Shown: in pieces, positions 17,314-26,348 of the stretch
How the letters are laid out: each line of letters begins with the position of its first letter
How positions within the stretch are numbered: the first letter of the stretch is position 1
Assembly (NCBI GenBank): GCA_002710685.1
Contig: PALD01000071.1
Coordinates: 186,001 to 250,000, forward strand
Reading direction: 5' to 3'
Source: Cytophagaceae bacterium
GTDB taxonomy: Bacteria; Bacteroidota; Bacteroidia; Flavobacteriales; Flavobacteriaceae
DNA: 64,000 nucleotides
Program-made: the position numbers and the translations under genes
The notes under the pieces: model-generated
Databases searched by the model: none
What the model was told of the DNA's origin: nothing
What the model saw: the letters and a program-made list of their open reading frames with translations, nothing else

Positions 17314-18157
17314 ACCTTCCACTTTTTTTGGGCAAGAAAAGGGCAATGGCAGCCAGGGCGACCACGGCCGTGTAGATCACGGCGACCACATATCCTTCAG
17401 ATATTTTTGTCAAGTCATATTGCTTTATTTCCCGTATGATCAATACTGACAGCATTTGCGGGGATTCTTGCCCCAAGATCAAGGGAATTTCATAAGAACC
17501 CAACAGGAAAATAAAATAGAGCACGATGAGCACCCACGTTTTTTGCAGCATGATGGGCAGGAAAACCCTGCGTACCACCTGGTTTTTTTTCGCGCCAAGC
17601 GCCTGTGCAAGTATTGATAGTTCTGCGATGCGCTCATTTTTATACACATTCATGAAGAGCAGTACAAAAAATGGCAGCACCATGGTGGCAAAGGCCAAGA
17701 TGATGCCTATTGCATAGGTGTCGTTCACTAGATCTGGAAACTCAGTGGCCTGGTCAATCCATCCCAGGGTATAGCTTATGCGTGAGAAAAAACCACCTTT
17801 TGAGAACAGCTGGAGCGTAAAAAATGCGGCTACAACCCCGGGGATGGCGAGGGGGAGATAGCTTACAAAGGACAGGAATCTATGTTCAAGTTGATTTCTA
17901 AACTTTAACGTCATCCATAGGGCACCGCCCACAGAGATCAACAAAGAAACAAAAGCAATCGCCGCGCTGTATGCAAAGGATTTAAAGAACTCCCCAGATG
18001 CGGTTACGGCTTTCCAAAACTCAAGGGTAAAACCATCGTTGACCACGCCTATCACCCCAAAACTATACAAGATGGCATACACAAATGCCGCTGCAAAGGG
18101 TATCACCCCGATGAGGATAAAAAATACAAGGCCCAGTTTTTCGGTTTTATTTTTCAA
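17303..18157 (-). CDS. ABC transporter inner-membrane permease, first half of a YnjC-like pair
   Basis: At 284 aa, the start is TTG at 18157; an in-frame stop immediately precedes it and no ATG or GTG lies nearby, so TTG initiation is likely. It has six predicted membrane spans and an EAA-type loop (ELSILAQALGAKKNQVVRRVFLP). The gene overlaps the end of the binding-protein gene by 11 bp, an arrangement that suits coupled translation. Confidence 0.92.
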   Translation of the reverse strand: MKNKTEKLGLVFFILIGVIPFAAAFVYAILYSFGVIGVVNDGFTLEFWKAVTASGEFFKSFAYSAAIAFVSLLISVGGALWMTLKFRNQLEHRFLSFVSYLPLAIPGVVAAFFTLQLFSKGGFFSRISYTLGWIDQATEFPDLVNDTYAIGIILAFATMVLPFFVLLFMNVYKNERIAELSILAQALGAKKNQVVRRVFLPIMLQKTWVLIVLYFIFLLGSYEIPLILGQESPQMLSVLIIREIKQYDLTKISEGYVVAVIYTAVVALAAIALFLPKKSGRYET

Positions 18158-19361
18158 TCACTTGGGTTCTAAAATCTTCATATAAGCGTATCATATATTC
18201 AGGTGCCGGCTCTGAGATAGCATAATCCTCAAGCTCCTTTAAGTTCATGCCATACTGCCTGCCAGGAGCATTATTGAATTTTTCCTGCCATTCTCTGGGT
18301 AATTTATCAATGTCGAGAATGGTATTTGAATCCATGCCATCTGCATGTGATTTTTCAAACTGGGCCTCAGGAGACATCATGAAGTTGATGACCTGCATGG
18401 CCGCGGCCTTTTGTGGAGCGTTGCTTAAGATGCCCAGGTAATTTGCATTCTTGATCGTGCCGTTTTTCCAGGGGTAGGCCTTTGTGGTCTTGGGGTATAG
18501 CCCACTGGTCACCCGTTCTTCAATACCGCCTTCACTAAAGCCATAAGTGATGTACAGTTCGCCATTGGCAAAAAGCTGGCTCATGATGGATTGTTCTTTG
18601 GGGAAGGTAGTGCCCTCTTTCCAAAAATATTTCTTGTTTGCATTGATCCAGTCCCACAACTGGCCACTGAGCTTGGCATATTTATCATTATCAAATTTGC
18701 CATCCAGGCTGGTAGGGCTTCCGCCCAGTTCTGCAAGAAAACTTTTCATCAAGGTCATCCCGGTAAAGTCATTGGATATGGTAAACGTCCCCGGATGTTT
18801 TTTTATATAGGTCTCGAGTTTGCCCAGGGATGCAGGTGGGCTATCTACCTTTGACGACTCATAGACCATGGCAAACTGGCCCATGCTCCACGGGGCTTCC
18901 ATACCCTGTATGGGCTGTTGAAAATCGATACTTATAAAAGGGTCGTCAAAATCTATGTAACCACTGTGGGGCAATTGGGACACAAAAGGTCCCCAGAGGG
19001 CATCAATCTTGCGCAATTGAAAGAACGTCTCACCATTGATCCACACCATGTCCACCTGGCCCTCAGTGATGTTAGCCTGCATCTCGCCCATGGCCAGTTG
19101 CACGATTTCTGGCCCCTGGCCACCGCTTATCTGCAAGTTGATGCCATATTTTTCCTTAACAGTGGGAATCACATAATTGTTGATATACTTATTGATAACG
19201 GGACTACCCTGCCACATCATGAAGTTCACGGTTTTACCTGCAGTATCCTTCGTGATGGTTTCCCATGTAGCGGTCTTGAGTCCCTCGTCACTTTTTTTGG
19301 CCTCTGAGCCACAACTTAAAAGTATTGCGGCCAGTATGAATGTCCAGATTTTATTCTTCAT
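18147..19361 (-). CDS. ABC transporter substrate-binding lipoprotein, YnjB-like
   Basis: The 404-aa protein has a lipoprotein signal (AAILLSCGSEAKK). Segments VDMVWINGETF, GMEAPWSMGQF and NDFTGMTLMKSFL correspond to VDLLWINGENF, GAESPWGGAQL and DFTGTAFLEQLL of E. coli YnjB as I recall it, so family membership seems firm. The ligand of this family is not settled to my knowledge. The gene follows SusD by 62 bp in the same direction, so outer-membrane and inner-membrane uptake for one compound appear to be encoded together. Confidence 0.92.
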   Translation of the reverse strand: MKNKIWTFILAAILLSCGSEAKKSDEGLKTATWETITKDTAGKTVNFMMWQGSPVINKYINNYVIPTVKEKYGINLQISGGQGPEIVQLAMGEMQANITEGQVDMVWINGETFFQLRKIDALWGPFVSQLPHSGYIDFDDPFISIDFQQPIQGMEAPWSMGQFAMVYESSKVDSPPASLGKLETYIKKHPGTFTISNDFTGMTLMKSFLAELGGSPTSLDGKFDNDKYAKLSGQLWDWINANKKYFWKEGTTFPKEQSIMSQLFANGELYITYGFSEGGIEERVTSGLYPKTTKAYPWKNGTIKNANYLGILSNAPQKAAAMQVINFMMSPEAQFEKSHADGMDSNTILDIDKLPREWQEKFNNAPGRQYGMNLKELEDYAISEPAPEYMIRLYEDFRTQVIEK

Positions 19362-19423
19362 ATGCTCTAACTCGTTTTTTATGGTACCACGCCCCGGGAT
19401 TTAGGGGCGTAAAATACCTTAAT

Positions 19424-20869
19424 TTACTTTTCCCACCAGCTTTTTATATTGATGTTGTCACCCCCCATGCGCGATACCGCGGCTTCATAACTTGCCTTGT
19501 TTGCCGCCTGTTCAGACTCTGGGTAGAGGTAGCGCGAGGGGTATTTATCATCATTGAAATTGTCTGGGCCGGGCGTCAACGCAGGGATGCCCGTGCGGCG
19601 TATATTAAACCATGCCTCATGCCCCACCATAAAGAGGCTCAACCATTTTTGGGTCAATATCTTCTGTAGGTTTTCATCCTGTGTGCCGTTTAGTGCTATC
19701 GCTTCACGCGAAAAATAATCAGCCGGGAGGGTTGCCCCATAATACTCAAAATGCGCCTGAATACCCTGCTGGTAATACACCTGTGCATCACCGTTGATAA
19801 AGCCCCTTTCCACGGCTTCTGCAAGGGCAAATTGCACTTCGGCATACAGCATTATCTGTGCATCGACGCCATCAGCAATTGCCCTAAACCGGTCAGACAT
19901 GATGGAGAGGTCATTGAGGTTGATGCCACGTTCACTTATGGTCTGCGTGCTCAATCCATTGGGCAGGCCTTTATATTCTGGGGTTCCGGCAAGCACGCTC
20001 TCAGGCGTGGGATTGAAGAACACGGCAATCCTGGGGTCATCCCAGCTCTTTAATATTTCTTCAACGGTCTTGCTCATCTTCAACCCTTGATAGATTCCCG
20101 TGGAAGCACTGAATAACGGAAATTGATTGGGTGCCGCACTTAAATAAGGCACTACGGCATTGTCAGCATTTGACTGCATGAGCATATTGTCATCTGCCAG
20201 CCGTTGCAGTTTGGTAAAGTCTGTCACGCGCTTGCTAATGCGCAAACGGTAACGCACCTGCAATGAATTTGCAAAGCGCACCCACTTGGTCAAATCGTTG
20301 CCAAACATGATATCACCGCTAATGCTTTCAGAGGTGTTTTGCAGTTGTGCCGCTGCCGCTTCAAGTGTTGCAAGGATTCCCGTGTCTGGGTCAGTATAGA
20401 TACTTTCCTGGGTGTCATATGCCGGGGTAAAGTTGAGCTCTTTAAACTTTACCGCTTCGGTATAGGGGACATCGCCCCACATATCGGTAAGTTGAGAAAA
20501 AAGGTAACTGCGCATGATTTTGGCAACACCATCATACGCCTCGTTGTAGCCTGGCAGGTCCTTCATGGATTCCAGGTCAGTGAGCAGGCCAAAAATCAAG
20601 TTCCAGTAGCCGCTATTGCCGCCCAGCTCATAACGGTCAATGCGTTCAAACTCAATATCTGCATTAAACTGGGAGAGGTAATTATTGAGCCTCAAGCCCT
20701 GATTGTAGGTATTCTCATTAGTCTCTGCCGCGATGACATTGGTCAATAAAAACTCTGGGCTCACTTCTTGTGGAGCATTAGGGTTGTCATTGATGTCCTC
20801 AAAATCCTCGGTACACCCCGTAAGGTACAGGCTGAGCAGGCAAATTAATAGGAGTTGTATATTTTTCAT
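19424..20869 (-). CDS. SusD/RagB-like lipoprotein
   Basis: The 481-aa protein has lipoprotein signal LSLYLTGCTEDFEDINDNPN, a typical SusD-like opening. Other landmarks are WGDVPYTEAVKF and the C-terminal PSRYLYPESEQAANKASY. It would be the surface lid for the SusC protein encoded 10 bp upstream. No polysaccharide-degrading gene accompanies the pair; the downstream partners are an ABC transporter and nucleoside-type enzymes, so the ligand is probably a small molecule. Confidence 0.93.
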   Translation of the reverse strand: MKNIQLLLICLLSLYLTGCTEDFEDINDNPNAPQEVSPEFLLTNVIAAETNENTYNQGLRLNNYLSQFNADIEFERIDRYELGGNSGYWNLIFGLLTDLESMKDLPGYNEAYDGVAKIMRSYLFSQLTDMWGDVPYTEAVKFKELNFTPAYDTQESIYTDPDTGILATLEAAAAQLQNTSESISGDIMFGNDLTKWVRFANSLQVRYRLRISKRVTDFTKLQRLADDNMLMQSNADNAVVPYLSAAPNQFPLFSASTGIYQGLKMSKTVEEILKSWDDPRIAVFFNPTPESVLAGTPEYKGLPNGLSTQTISERGINLNDLSIMSDRFRAIADGVDAQIMLYAEVQFALAEAVERGFINGDAQVYYQQGIQAHFEYYGATLPADYFSREAIALNGTQDENLQKILTQKWLSLFMVGHEAWFNIRRTGIPALTPGPDNFNDDKYPSRYLYPESEQAANKASYEAAVSRMGGDNINIKSWWEK

Positions 20870-20879
20870 GTAAATGTTC

Positions 20880-23800
20880 TTAAAAGTTTGTTTTAAGGCT
20901 TACGCCAAAACTGCGTGTGGAAGGATAAGAGAAATCATCAACACCATACACGATGTTACGTTCCTGTAGGGCATTGAGTTCTGGGTCAAAGTGGGGGTTT
21001 TCTGTAAAGAGCAACAGGTTGCTGCCCACAAGTCCTATCTTCAGGTTATCGACCCCTATGGATCGTGCCGTATTATCAGAAAATGTATAGTAGATGCTCA
21101 ATTGCCTTAACTTGAGGTAAGAAGCATCATACAGTGCACTGGCCTCATTGCCCCTGTCATAATAGGCATTGTTGAAGGTACTCGCGGCCACGGCCGTGGT
21201 ATTGGGCACATATTGCGGGTTTTCTTCAGTACCTACATTTACTACACCGTCTCCTATGACACCGTTGCCATCAACAAATTGTGTGCTTGCAGAACCGCCC
21301 TCGCGGCCCAGCAAGGTTTCTTTTAAAACCCCAGACGTACTGCCCAGTGCCTTGATGCGCGATACGATGGTGCCTCCCTGGCGCCAGTCAAACAGGATGG
21401 TGAGGTCAAAGTTTTTATATGAAAAATTATTGCTGAAGCCCAGGGAGAAATCAGGGTTGTAGTTGCCCAGCTTGCGCAAATTACCGTCCTGTACGGGTAG
21501 GCCATTGGCGTCATAGAGGTCTTTGCCATCAATTTGCACAAAACCGGTACCGTACATATCTCCCACACGGCCATCTTTTTTAGCGATATAAAAGACGGTA
21601 TTTGACCCGCCGCTACCGGCAAAAACACTTGCCGTGGCGGTCACAAATTGATCAACGCCTTGGGGCAGCGCTGTAACCACGCTCCTAAAGGTGCTAAAGT
21701 TCACTGAGGTGTTCCAGGTAAAATCTTCATTTTTTACGGGTGTGGCACTGAGCATCAGCTCAAGCCCACGCGTCCTTATCTTTCCGCCATTTTCATTAAA
21801 ACTGGCAAAACCACTGGCGTTAGATACGGGTCTTGAGATAATCTGGTCCTTGCTCACATTTTGATAAACAGATCCTTCAAACTGTAACTTGCCGTTCAAG
21901 AACCATGCCTCGAGGCCCGCTTCATAGGCATCGAGACGTTCTGGTTTAAGGTTTGTGTTTTTCAAGACCGTTTCATTTGTCACCCTAAAGTTTGAACCAT
22001 AGTTGCCGTTGAACTGAAAGGTCTGTGTGTTTTGAAAAGGATCAGTATCATTGCCCACCGAAGCCGCACTTAGCCTAAACTTTAAAAATGATATTGCATC
22101 GGGCAGGTCAAAACTGTTTGATGCAACGTAGCTCAACCCTGCAGAATAGTACCCAAAGGAGTTGTTGCCATCTGGTAAGGTGCTGCTCCAGTCATTGCGG
22201 TAGGTAAGGTCTACATATAGTTCATTTTCATACGCAAGGTTTGCGGTGCCATAGATGCTGTTGATACGTTTGTTGTAGTTTTCACTGTTTCCCTTGAGGG
22301 GCGCCCTGGAGTTGGCCAATGTGTAGATCTCGGGCAGTGCGAGCTGAGAAGCTTCCGCGTAAGCGTAATGGATTTTTTGATCCAGGCGGTTTGCACCGGC
22401 GGTCAAGGTATAGCTCCAACTGTCATTGATCTTGTCTTGGTAGGTAAGCAGGAAATCTGTGTTCATTTCCATAAAGCGCACGTTATCTTCCCTATAGGAG
22501 CCAAATGGATTTGCATTTGTGCTCACGGCCCTCCTGAACTCCCTATCGTCATTATATGTGTCTAGCCCCGTGCGTACCTTTAAGCTCAGGTTTTCATTGA
22601 GGTCATAGGTCGCGGCGATATTGCCCAGTACACGGTTTTTGTTAAAACTGTTTGTGTTTTCATAAAGGGTGAGGTAAGGGTTTGTCAACCACAGGTAATT
22701 GATGTCAAAATGTTGACGGCCCGTTTGCCCGGCTTGCCAGTAATCCTTCAAGGCCGCGATATTTGTTTGACGGCCCGTCCAGTTAAAGCCATACAGTACG
22801 TTCTCATAACCATACCCCAGGTTAGGGCGGTTGCCGCTGCGGGTGTTGATGTAGTTTATAAATGAGTTCACCCGTAGTTTGTCGCTCAGGTTTTGATCTA
22901 GGCTCAGGGCAATACCATCCCTTTTTAGATCAGTATTTGGCAAGATGCCCTCATTACGCAAGTTGCTGTAGGAGAGCCTGGCGCTTCCCGTATCGCCAGT
23001 GTTGCTAATGGCTATATTGTTTTGGTACGTTATCCCTGTTTCAAAAAAATCACGTACGTTATCAGGCCTTGCGACCCAGGGAGTAGGGGTGATATCAGTA
23101 TAGGAACCATCAGGAAACCTGCGTGCTATGACATCACCTGCACGTACCGGGTTGCCATTGATATCAACTGAGGGACTGTCAAACTGGGCAATCATAAGGC
23201 CGGCATCAAGCCTTGGCCCATAACTGCTGATTCCACCATCGCCTACACCGCCGCCCACGCCGTTTTGAAACGCATATTGGCCATTTGAGCCCAGGCCGTA
23301 GACATTTTGATAATCGGGCAAGGTAAGTAGGGTCTCAATTGTGAAATTACTGTTTAGGCTTACGCCAAAACCCTTGGCCTTATTTCCCCTTTTGGTCGTG
23401 ATCAGGACAACCCCGTTTGCGGCCCGGGCTCCATATAGAGCGGCAGAGCCCGCACCTTTTAAAATGGAAATGGACTCGATGTCATCAGGGCTAAACTCTG
23501 AACTCCCATTGCCATAATCCACTTCTTGCAAGGCGCCATTGTTGACAAGGTCACTGGTGATCTGCTCATTGCTAATGGGGACACCATCTACAACAAACAA
23601 TGGCTGGTTGCTGCCACTTAGTGAATTTTCCCCACGTATGATTATGCGGGATGAAGACCCTACTCCACTTGATCCATTTGTAATCTGTACACCAGCAACC
23701 TGTCCCGCAAGGCTGTTGACAAGGTTGGTCTGTGAAACGGTGGTCAACTTTTCAGGGCCCACGGTGGACACTGCTGATACCAGGGCCTGTCTTTCTTTTT

Positions 23801-24131
23801 CTATTCCCAGTGCGGTGACCACGACTTCATCAAGGCTGGTTGTAGATTCCTGAAGGGTAACTTCAAGGCCGTCAGTAGAACCGGCTATGTTCATGGTTTG
23901 TGTGGCAAACCCCAAGGCCTGAAATTTGAGTAAGGTGGTTCCCGCTGGCATGTTGATGGTAAATTTACCATCAGTGTCAGAAGTTGTACCTACTTGTGTA
24001 TCGACCACTATAATATTGACAAACGGCACAGTGCTACCATCAGTAGCATTATAAATTGTGCCATTTACCGTGTATTGAGCATGTGCAAAAGCGCACGATA
24101 AGAGCAATAGCCCTAGGTAAAGGTATTTCAT
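20880..24131 (-). CDS. SusC/RagA-family TonB-dependent transporter
   Basis: At 1083 aa, it has a signal peptide (about 1-18), a carboxypeptidase-regulatory-like domain (about 20-100), a plug with IIIRGENS, QPLFVVDGVPIS and GAGSAALYGARAANGVVLIT, and a beta-barrel ending GVSLKTNF. It is a TonB-dependent outer-membrane importer for the compound bound by the SusD protein. It lies 78 bp downstream of the DUF2064 gene and heads the long transport and catabolism array on the minus strand. Confidence 0.95.
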   Translation of the reverse strand: MKYLYLGLLLLSCAFAHAQYTVNGTIYNATDGSTVPFVNIIVVDTQVGTTSDTDGKFTINMPAGTTLLKFQALGFATQTMNIAGSTDGLEVTLQESTTSLDEVVVTALGIEKERQALVSAVSTVGPEKLTTVSQTNLVNSLAGQVAGVQITNGSSGVGSSSRIIIRGENSLSGSNQPLFVVDGVPISNEQITSDLVNNGALQEVDYGNGSSEFSPDDIESISILKGAGSAALYGARAANGVVLITTKRGNKAKGFGVSLNSNFTIETLLTLPDYQNVYGLGSNGQYAFQNGVGGGVGDGGISSYGPRLDAGLMIAQFDSPSVDINGNPVRAGDVIARRFPDGSYTDITPTPWVARPDNVRDFFETGITYQNNIAISNTGDTGSARLSYSNLRNEGILPNTDLKRDGIALSLDQNLSDKLRVNSFINYINTRSGNRPNLGYGYENVLYGFNWTGRQTNIAALKDYWQAGQTGRQHFDINYLWLTNPYLTLYENTNSFNKNRVLGNIAATYDLNENLSLKVRTGLDTYNDDREFRRAVSTNANPFGSYREDNVRFMEMNTDFLLTYQDKINDSWSYTLTAGANRLDQKIHYAYAEASQLALPEIYTLANSRAPLKGNSENYNKRINSIYGTANLAYENELYVDLTYRNDWSSTLPDGNNSFGYYSAGLSYVASNSFDLPDAISFLKFRLSAASVGNDTDPFQNTQTFQFNGNYGSNFRVTNETVLKNTNLKPERLDAYEAGLEAWFLNGKLQFEGSVYQNVSKDQIISRPVSNASGFASFNENGGKIRTRGLELMLSATPVKNEDFTWNTSVNFSTFRSVVTALPQGVDQFVTATASVFAGSGGSNTVFYIAKKDGRVGDMYGTGFVQIDGKDLYDANGLPVQDGNLRKLGNYNPDFSLGFSNNFSYKNFDLTILFDWRQGGTIVSRIKALGSTSGVLKETLLGREGGSASTQFVDGNGVIGDGVVNVGTEENPQYVPNTTAVAASTFNNAYYDRGNEASALYDASYLKLRQLSIYYTFSDNTARSIGVDNLKIGLVGSNLLLFTENPHFDPELNALQERNIVYGVDDFSYPSTRSFGVSLKTNF

Positions 24132-24209
24132 GAATTGATTTTGATTATCAGATAAAATTGAGCTTCACATAGAGCTCACTAAAGGGGCAATACAGGATAA
24201 TCCAGTTGC

Positions 24210-24917
24210 CTATTGTAGAAGTAAAGAACGGGGAGACCCCTTGTTGAAATGCGTGGTGAAGGCCAGCGCATCAATAAAAACCGTATCTGGTAATCGTATG
24301 TGGATCTTAGTGTTGATCACACTTTTAAGCAGCTTTAAAACCTCCTTGTTCAAGGGTTTGGTGTGCTTTAAAAGGGTGTCAATATCTTCAATGGAGTCAA
24401 GGTCAACAAGTGTTTCAAGCAGGTGTGTCTCCATCTTGCGGGAGGTTACGAGCCTGATGATGCACGCGGAGAGTGCCTTGGTCTGCCAGGGAAGCCTTAA
24501 AAAAGAGTCAGCGTTAAAATGGTTTTTTTGCAGCCCCATCAAATAAAAGCCACCATCTCTGGATGGCCCCAGTACGAGTGCTGTACTCTTGAGTTTTTGG
24601 TAAGTATCGAGAATATGCCTTGCCTGCAAGTGTGGGCTGTCATTACCTATGGTGATCACATTATCAAACCCCTTGTCATATACCTCCTGAATGGCAGTTA
24701 CAAAGCGTTCTCCAAAACTGCTGCCGTTCTGGTCTTTTTCAGAAGAAATAAAATAGGGGAGTCCGGTTTGCCTTGCGACCTGTAACGTATGCCGGTTGAG
24801 GCCCTCAAAGACCTGATGAGCATTTTTAAAACGCTTTTGCTCTGCATCTGCTTGGGCAGAACGGGCAAAAATTAATATGGCTGTTCTTGATTCTATGTGG
24901 TTGCCGTTGATTAACAG
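24210..24917 (-). CDS. DUF2064 / TIGR04282-type glycosyltransferase-like protein, start codon uncertain
   Basis: The open frame after the in-frame stop at 24924-24926 encodes about 235 residues. It has AILIFARSAQADAEQKR at the N-terminus, then ITIGNDSPHLQ and ALVLGPSRDGGFYLMGLQ. These are the nucleotide-sugar-transferase-like landmarks of DUF2064 (compare the usual TDCP and GPAxDGGYYLIG). No ATG, GTG or TTG exists in this frame until GTG at 24659, which would delete the conserved N-terminal third. So either a rare start (CTG at 24917, or ATC/ATA just inside) is used or the start was lost. The family is often encoded near radical SAM enzymes. It is co-directional with, and 78 bp upstream of, susC, and may belong to the same operon. 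Confidence 0.75.
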   Translation of the reverse strand: MLINGNHIESRTAILIFARSAQADAEQKRFKNAHQVFEGLNRHTLQVARQTGLPYFISSEKDQNGSSFGERFVTAIQEVYDKGFDNVITIGNDSPHLQARHILDTYQKLKSTALVLGPSRDGGFYLMGLQKNHFNADSFLRLPWQTKALSACIIRLVTSRKMETHLLETLVDLDSIEDIDTLLKHTKPLNKEVLKLLKSVINTKIHIRLPDTVFIDALAFTTHFNKGSPRSLLLQ

Positions 24918-25093
24918 TGAACTTTAAAGGTAAACAAACCGATTTACTTGTCTATTGATTCTTACGATAATAACGAAATATCGGTTTTAAAAGTGAGCGA
25001 TAAAATTTTTGGGGCGTGGTTGTGAAAAGTTTAACCAAATTGTATATCAGATGCTGCACTGAAATTTTTGCTGTGGTTTTGTGCTTGTTTTCT

Positions 25094-25109
25094 TTTGGCG
25101 AAAGCCAAA
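25094..25109. repeat. Dispersed palindrome, TTTGGC-GAAA-GCCAAA
   Basis: A perfect 6-bp stem with a GAAA spacer. It lies in the 261-bp gap between the DUF2064 gene and the SRPBCC genes. The rest of that gap holds the terminator at 25135-25158 and no open frame I would call. Confidence 0.7.
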
Positions 25110-25134
25110 TTAAGACCAAGGCTTGGATAAAAAA

Positions 25135-25158
25135 ACGGCACACTATACTGTGTGCCGT
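25135..25158 (-). terminator. Rho-independent terminator of the SRPBCC gene pair
   Basis: A 9-bp perfect stem (ACGGCACAC / GTGTGCCGT) with a 6-nt loop is followed, on the minus strand, by a run of T (plus-strand A run ending at 25134). It lies 20 bp after the stop of the 25179-25769 gene. Confidence 0.85.
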
Positions 25159-25178
25159 CAATGTATGGTGAGATGCTA

Positions 25179-25769
25179 TTAATTAAGGCTCCACTTGTCT
25201 GCGAGTTGCTTGTTGAAACCTTCGCCTTCCTTAGGGTTGGGGTCTCCCTTACCAGTGGTGATGAGCTTATAGAGGCTGCTTTTTACATAATTGTCCCAGC
25301 CATCACGGCATACCTTGTAACATTCATAGTTCTTGGTAAGTCCCTCTTGTGTGAATGTTAGCTTCGTCTTTTCACCTTCTTTTGAAATATCAAATATTAT
25401 ATGGTTGCCTATCCATTCTTCTTGGTTTTCAATAAAATTAAAGTTGTTCTCGATTACTTCCCAAACCACTTTTTTGCCAGGTATCATTTCAATGACCTTT
25501 ACCTTGCATAAGTGTATGTCCTTGTAATGGTAGAACCATTCTTTGTTCAACTCATCAGTGGGGCCTTCAATCTCTTCAGACCACCATGCGCGCACATTGT
25601 TAATGGCGTTGTAAACTTCTTCTGGGCTTTGGTCAACGGTTATACTGGTGCTATAATCTTGATTTTTCATAACATTTTTGTTTTGTGATTTATGATTGCT
25701 TAATTGTTTGCTGTTTGCCATCGTGATTGCTAGGATGATCACGATGGGCGATGTGATTATATACTTCAT
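25179..25769 (-). CDS. SRPBCC/AHSA1-like domain protein (longer paralogue)
   Basis: The 196-aa protein has a START-like SRPBCC domain at about 40-165 (ITVDQSPEEVYNAINNVRAWW, given as ITVDQSPEEVYNAI then NNVRAWW; also WIGNHIIFDIS and KLTFTQEGL). Residues 1-20 are hydrophobic and could be a signal or anchor; an internal ATG (Met35) would give a cytoplasmic form like its neighbour. Such domains bind hydrophobic ligands. It is a diverged duplicate of the 25787 gene: both share NNVR/HVR-WW, EEWIG/DEWIG and an ECY-x-x-C motif. The gap between them is 17 bp. A shared role with the divergent AraC-type regulator is inferred. Confidence 0.85.
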   Translation of the reverse strand: MKYIITSPIVIILAITMANSKQLSNHKSQNKNVMKNQDYSTSITVDQSPEEVYNAINNVRAWWSEEIEGPTDELNKEWFYHYKDIHLCKVKVIEMIPGKKVVWEVIENNFNFIENQEEWIGNHIIFDISKEGEKTKLTFTQEGLTKNYECYKVCRDGWDNYVKSSLYKLITTGKGDPNPKEGEGFNKQLADKWSLN

Positions 25770-25786
25770 GATATGTGTTTTTACGG

Positions 25787-26248
25787 TTATTTTAGTTTAG
25801 CTTCTAGCTGTTTCATATACTGTGTCCAGGCACTTTCACAGTTGTTGTAGCATTCAAACTGAGGTGTCAACCCCTTATGGGTAAAAGTCACTTGAGTGTT
25901 GTTGTCATTTTTTTTGATGTCAAACTGAATCCTTGTACCTATCCATTCATCCATCTTTGTGATAAAAGAAAGTTTGCTGTCTATTATTTGCCATACGATG
26001 GTCTTGTAAGGTTCTAGTGTTACAAGTTTGTGCTTTGAAAAGTGGGCGCCACCACCAGCTAAAAATTCAAATTCGTCTCCTGGTTTTTCGCTTTTACCAG
26101 TAATGGTTTCTTCATAAAAACCGGTCCACCATTGTCTTACATGAAGTAGGAGGTTAAAAATTTCCTCTGGTGACTTTGAGGATTTAAAAGTGAAACTAAA
26201 GTCTTTTTGAGTGGGCATCTGATGGGCATTTGTTTCTAAGGTTTCCAT
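25787..26248 (-). CDS. SRPBCC/AHSA1-like domain protein (shorter paralogue)
   Basis: About 153 aa from ATG at 26248; an in-frame TTG at 26266 is less likely. It is a cytoplasmic SRPBCC domain with FKSSKSPEEIFNLL, VRQWWTGFYEE, DEWIGTRIQFDI and VTFTHKGLTPQFECYNNC. Ligand and function are unknown. It is the first gene after the divergent regulatory region with the AraC-type gene, which carries four GACATT half-sites, so it is a likely target of that regulator. Confidence 0.87.
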   Translation of the reverse strand: METLETNAHQMPTQKDFSFTFKSSKSPEEIFNLLLHVRQWWTGFYEETITGKSEKPGDEFEFLAGGGAHFSKHKLVTLEPYKTIVWQIIDSKLSFITKMDEWIGTRIQFDIKKNDNNTQVTFTHKGLTPQFECYNNCESAWTQYMKQLEAKLK

Positions 26249-26273
26249 GATGTTGTTTTTTATCAAAATTTAT

Positions 26274-26348
26274 AATGTCAAAGTTAATGTCTCATTATCG
26301 CCTTTAAAGTGGTGTATATAGACATTGTAACGGGTTGATTTAGACATT
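26274..26348. promoter_or_regulatory. Four GACATT/AATGTC half-sites between the SRPBCC and AraC-type genes
   Basis: AATGTC occurs at 26274-26279 and 26286-26291 (12 bp apart). Its reverse complement GACATT occurs at 26321-26326 and 26343-26348, each within TAGACATT, 22 bp apart. The arrangement of direct repeats one and two helical turns apart, mirrored about the centre of a divergent promoter, is typical of AraC-family operators. Binding is inferred. Confidence 0.55.

Noticed and set aside
20898..23360. Repeated GGCTTACGCC near 20898 and 23351 as members of the palindrome family
   Set aside because: Both encode the same protein motif (Gly-Val-Ser-Leu) of the SusC barrel and lack the outer TTT/AAA arms, so coincidence of coding is sufficient.
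12901..24917. Arsenosugar synthesis cluster, suggested by a radical SAM enzyme together with a DUF2064 protein
   Set aside because: No ArsM-type methyltransferase is present and the radical SAM sequence does not resemble ArsS; the ABC transporter and nucleoside hydrolase point to uptake and breakdown.
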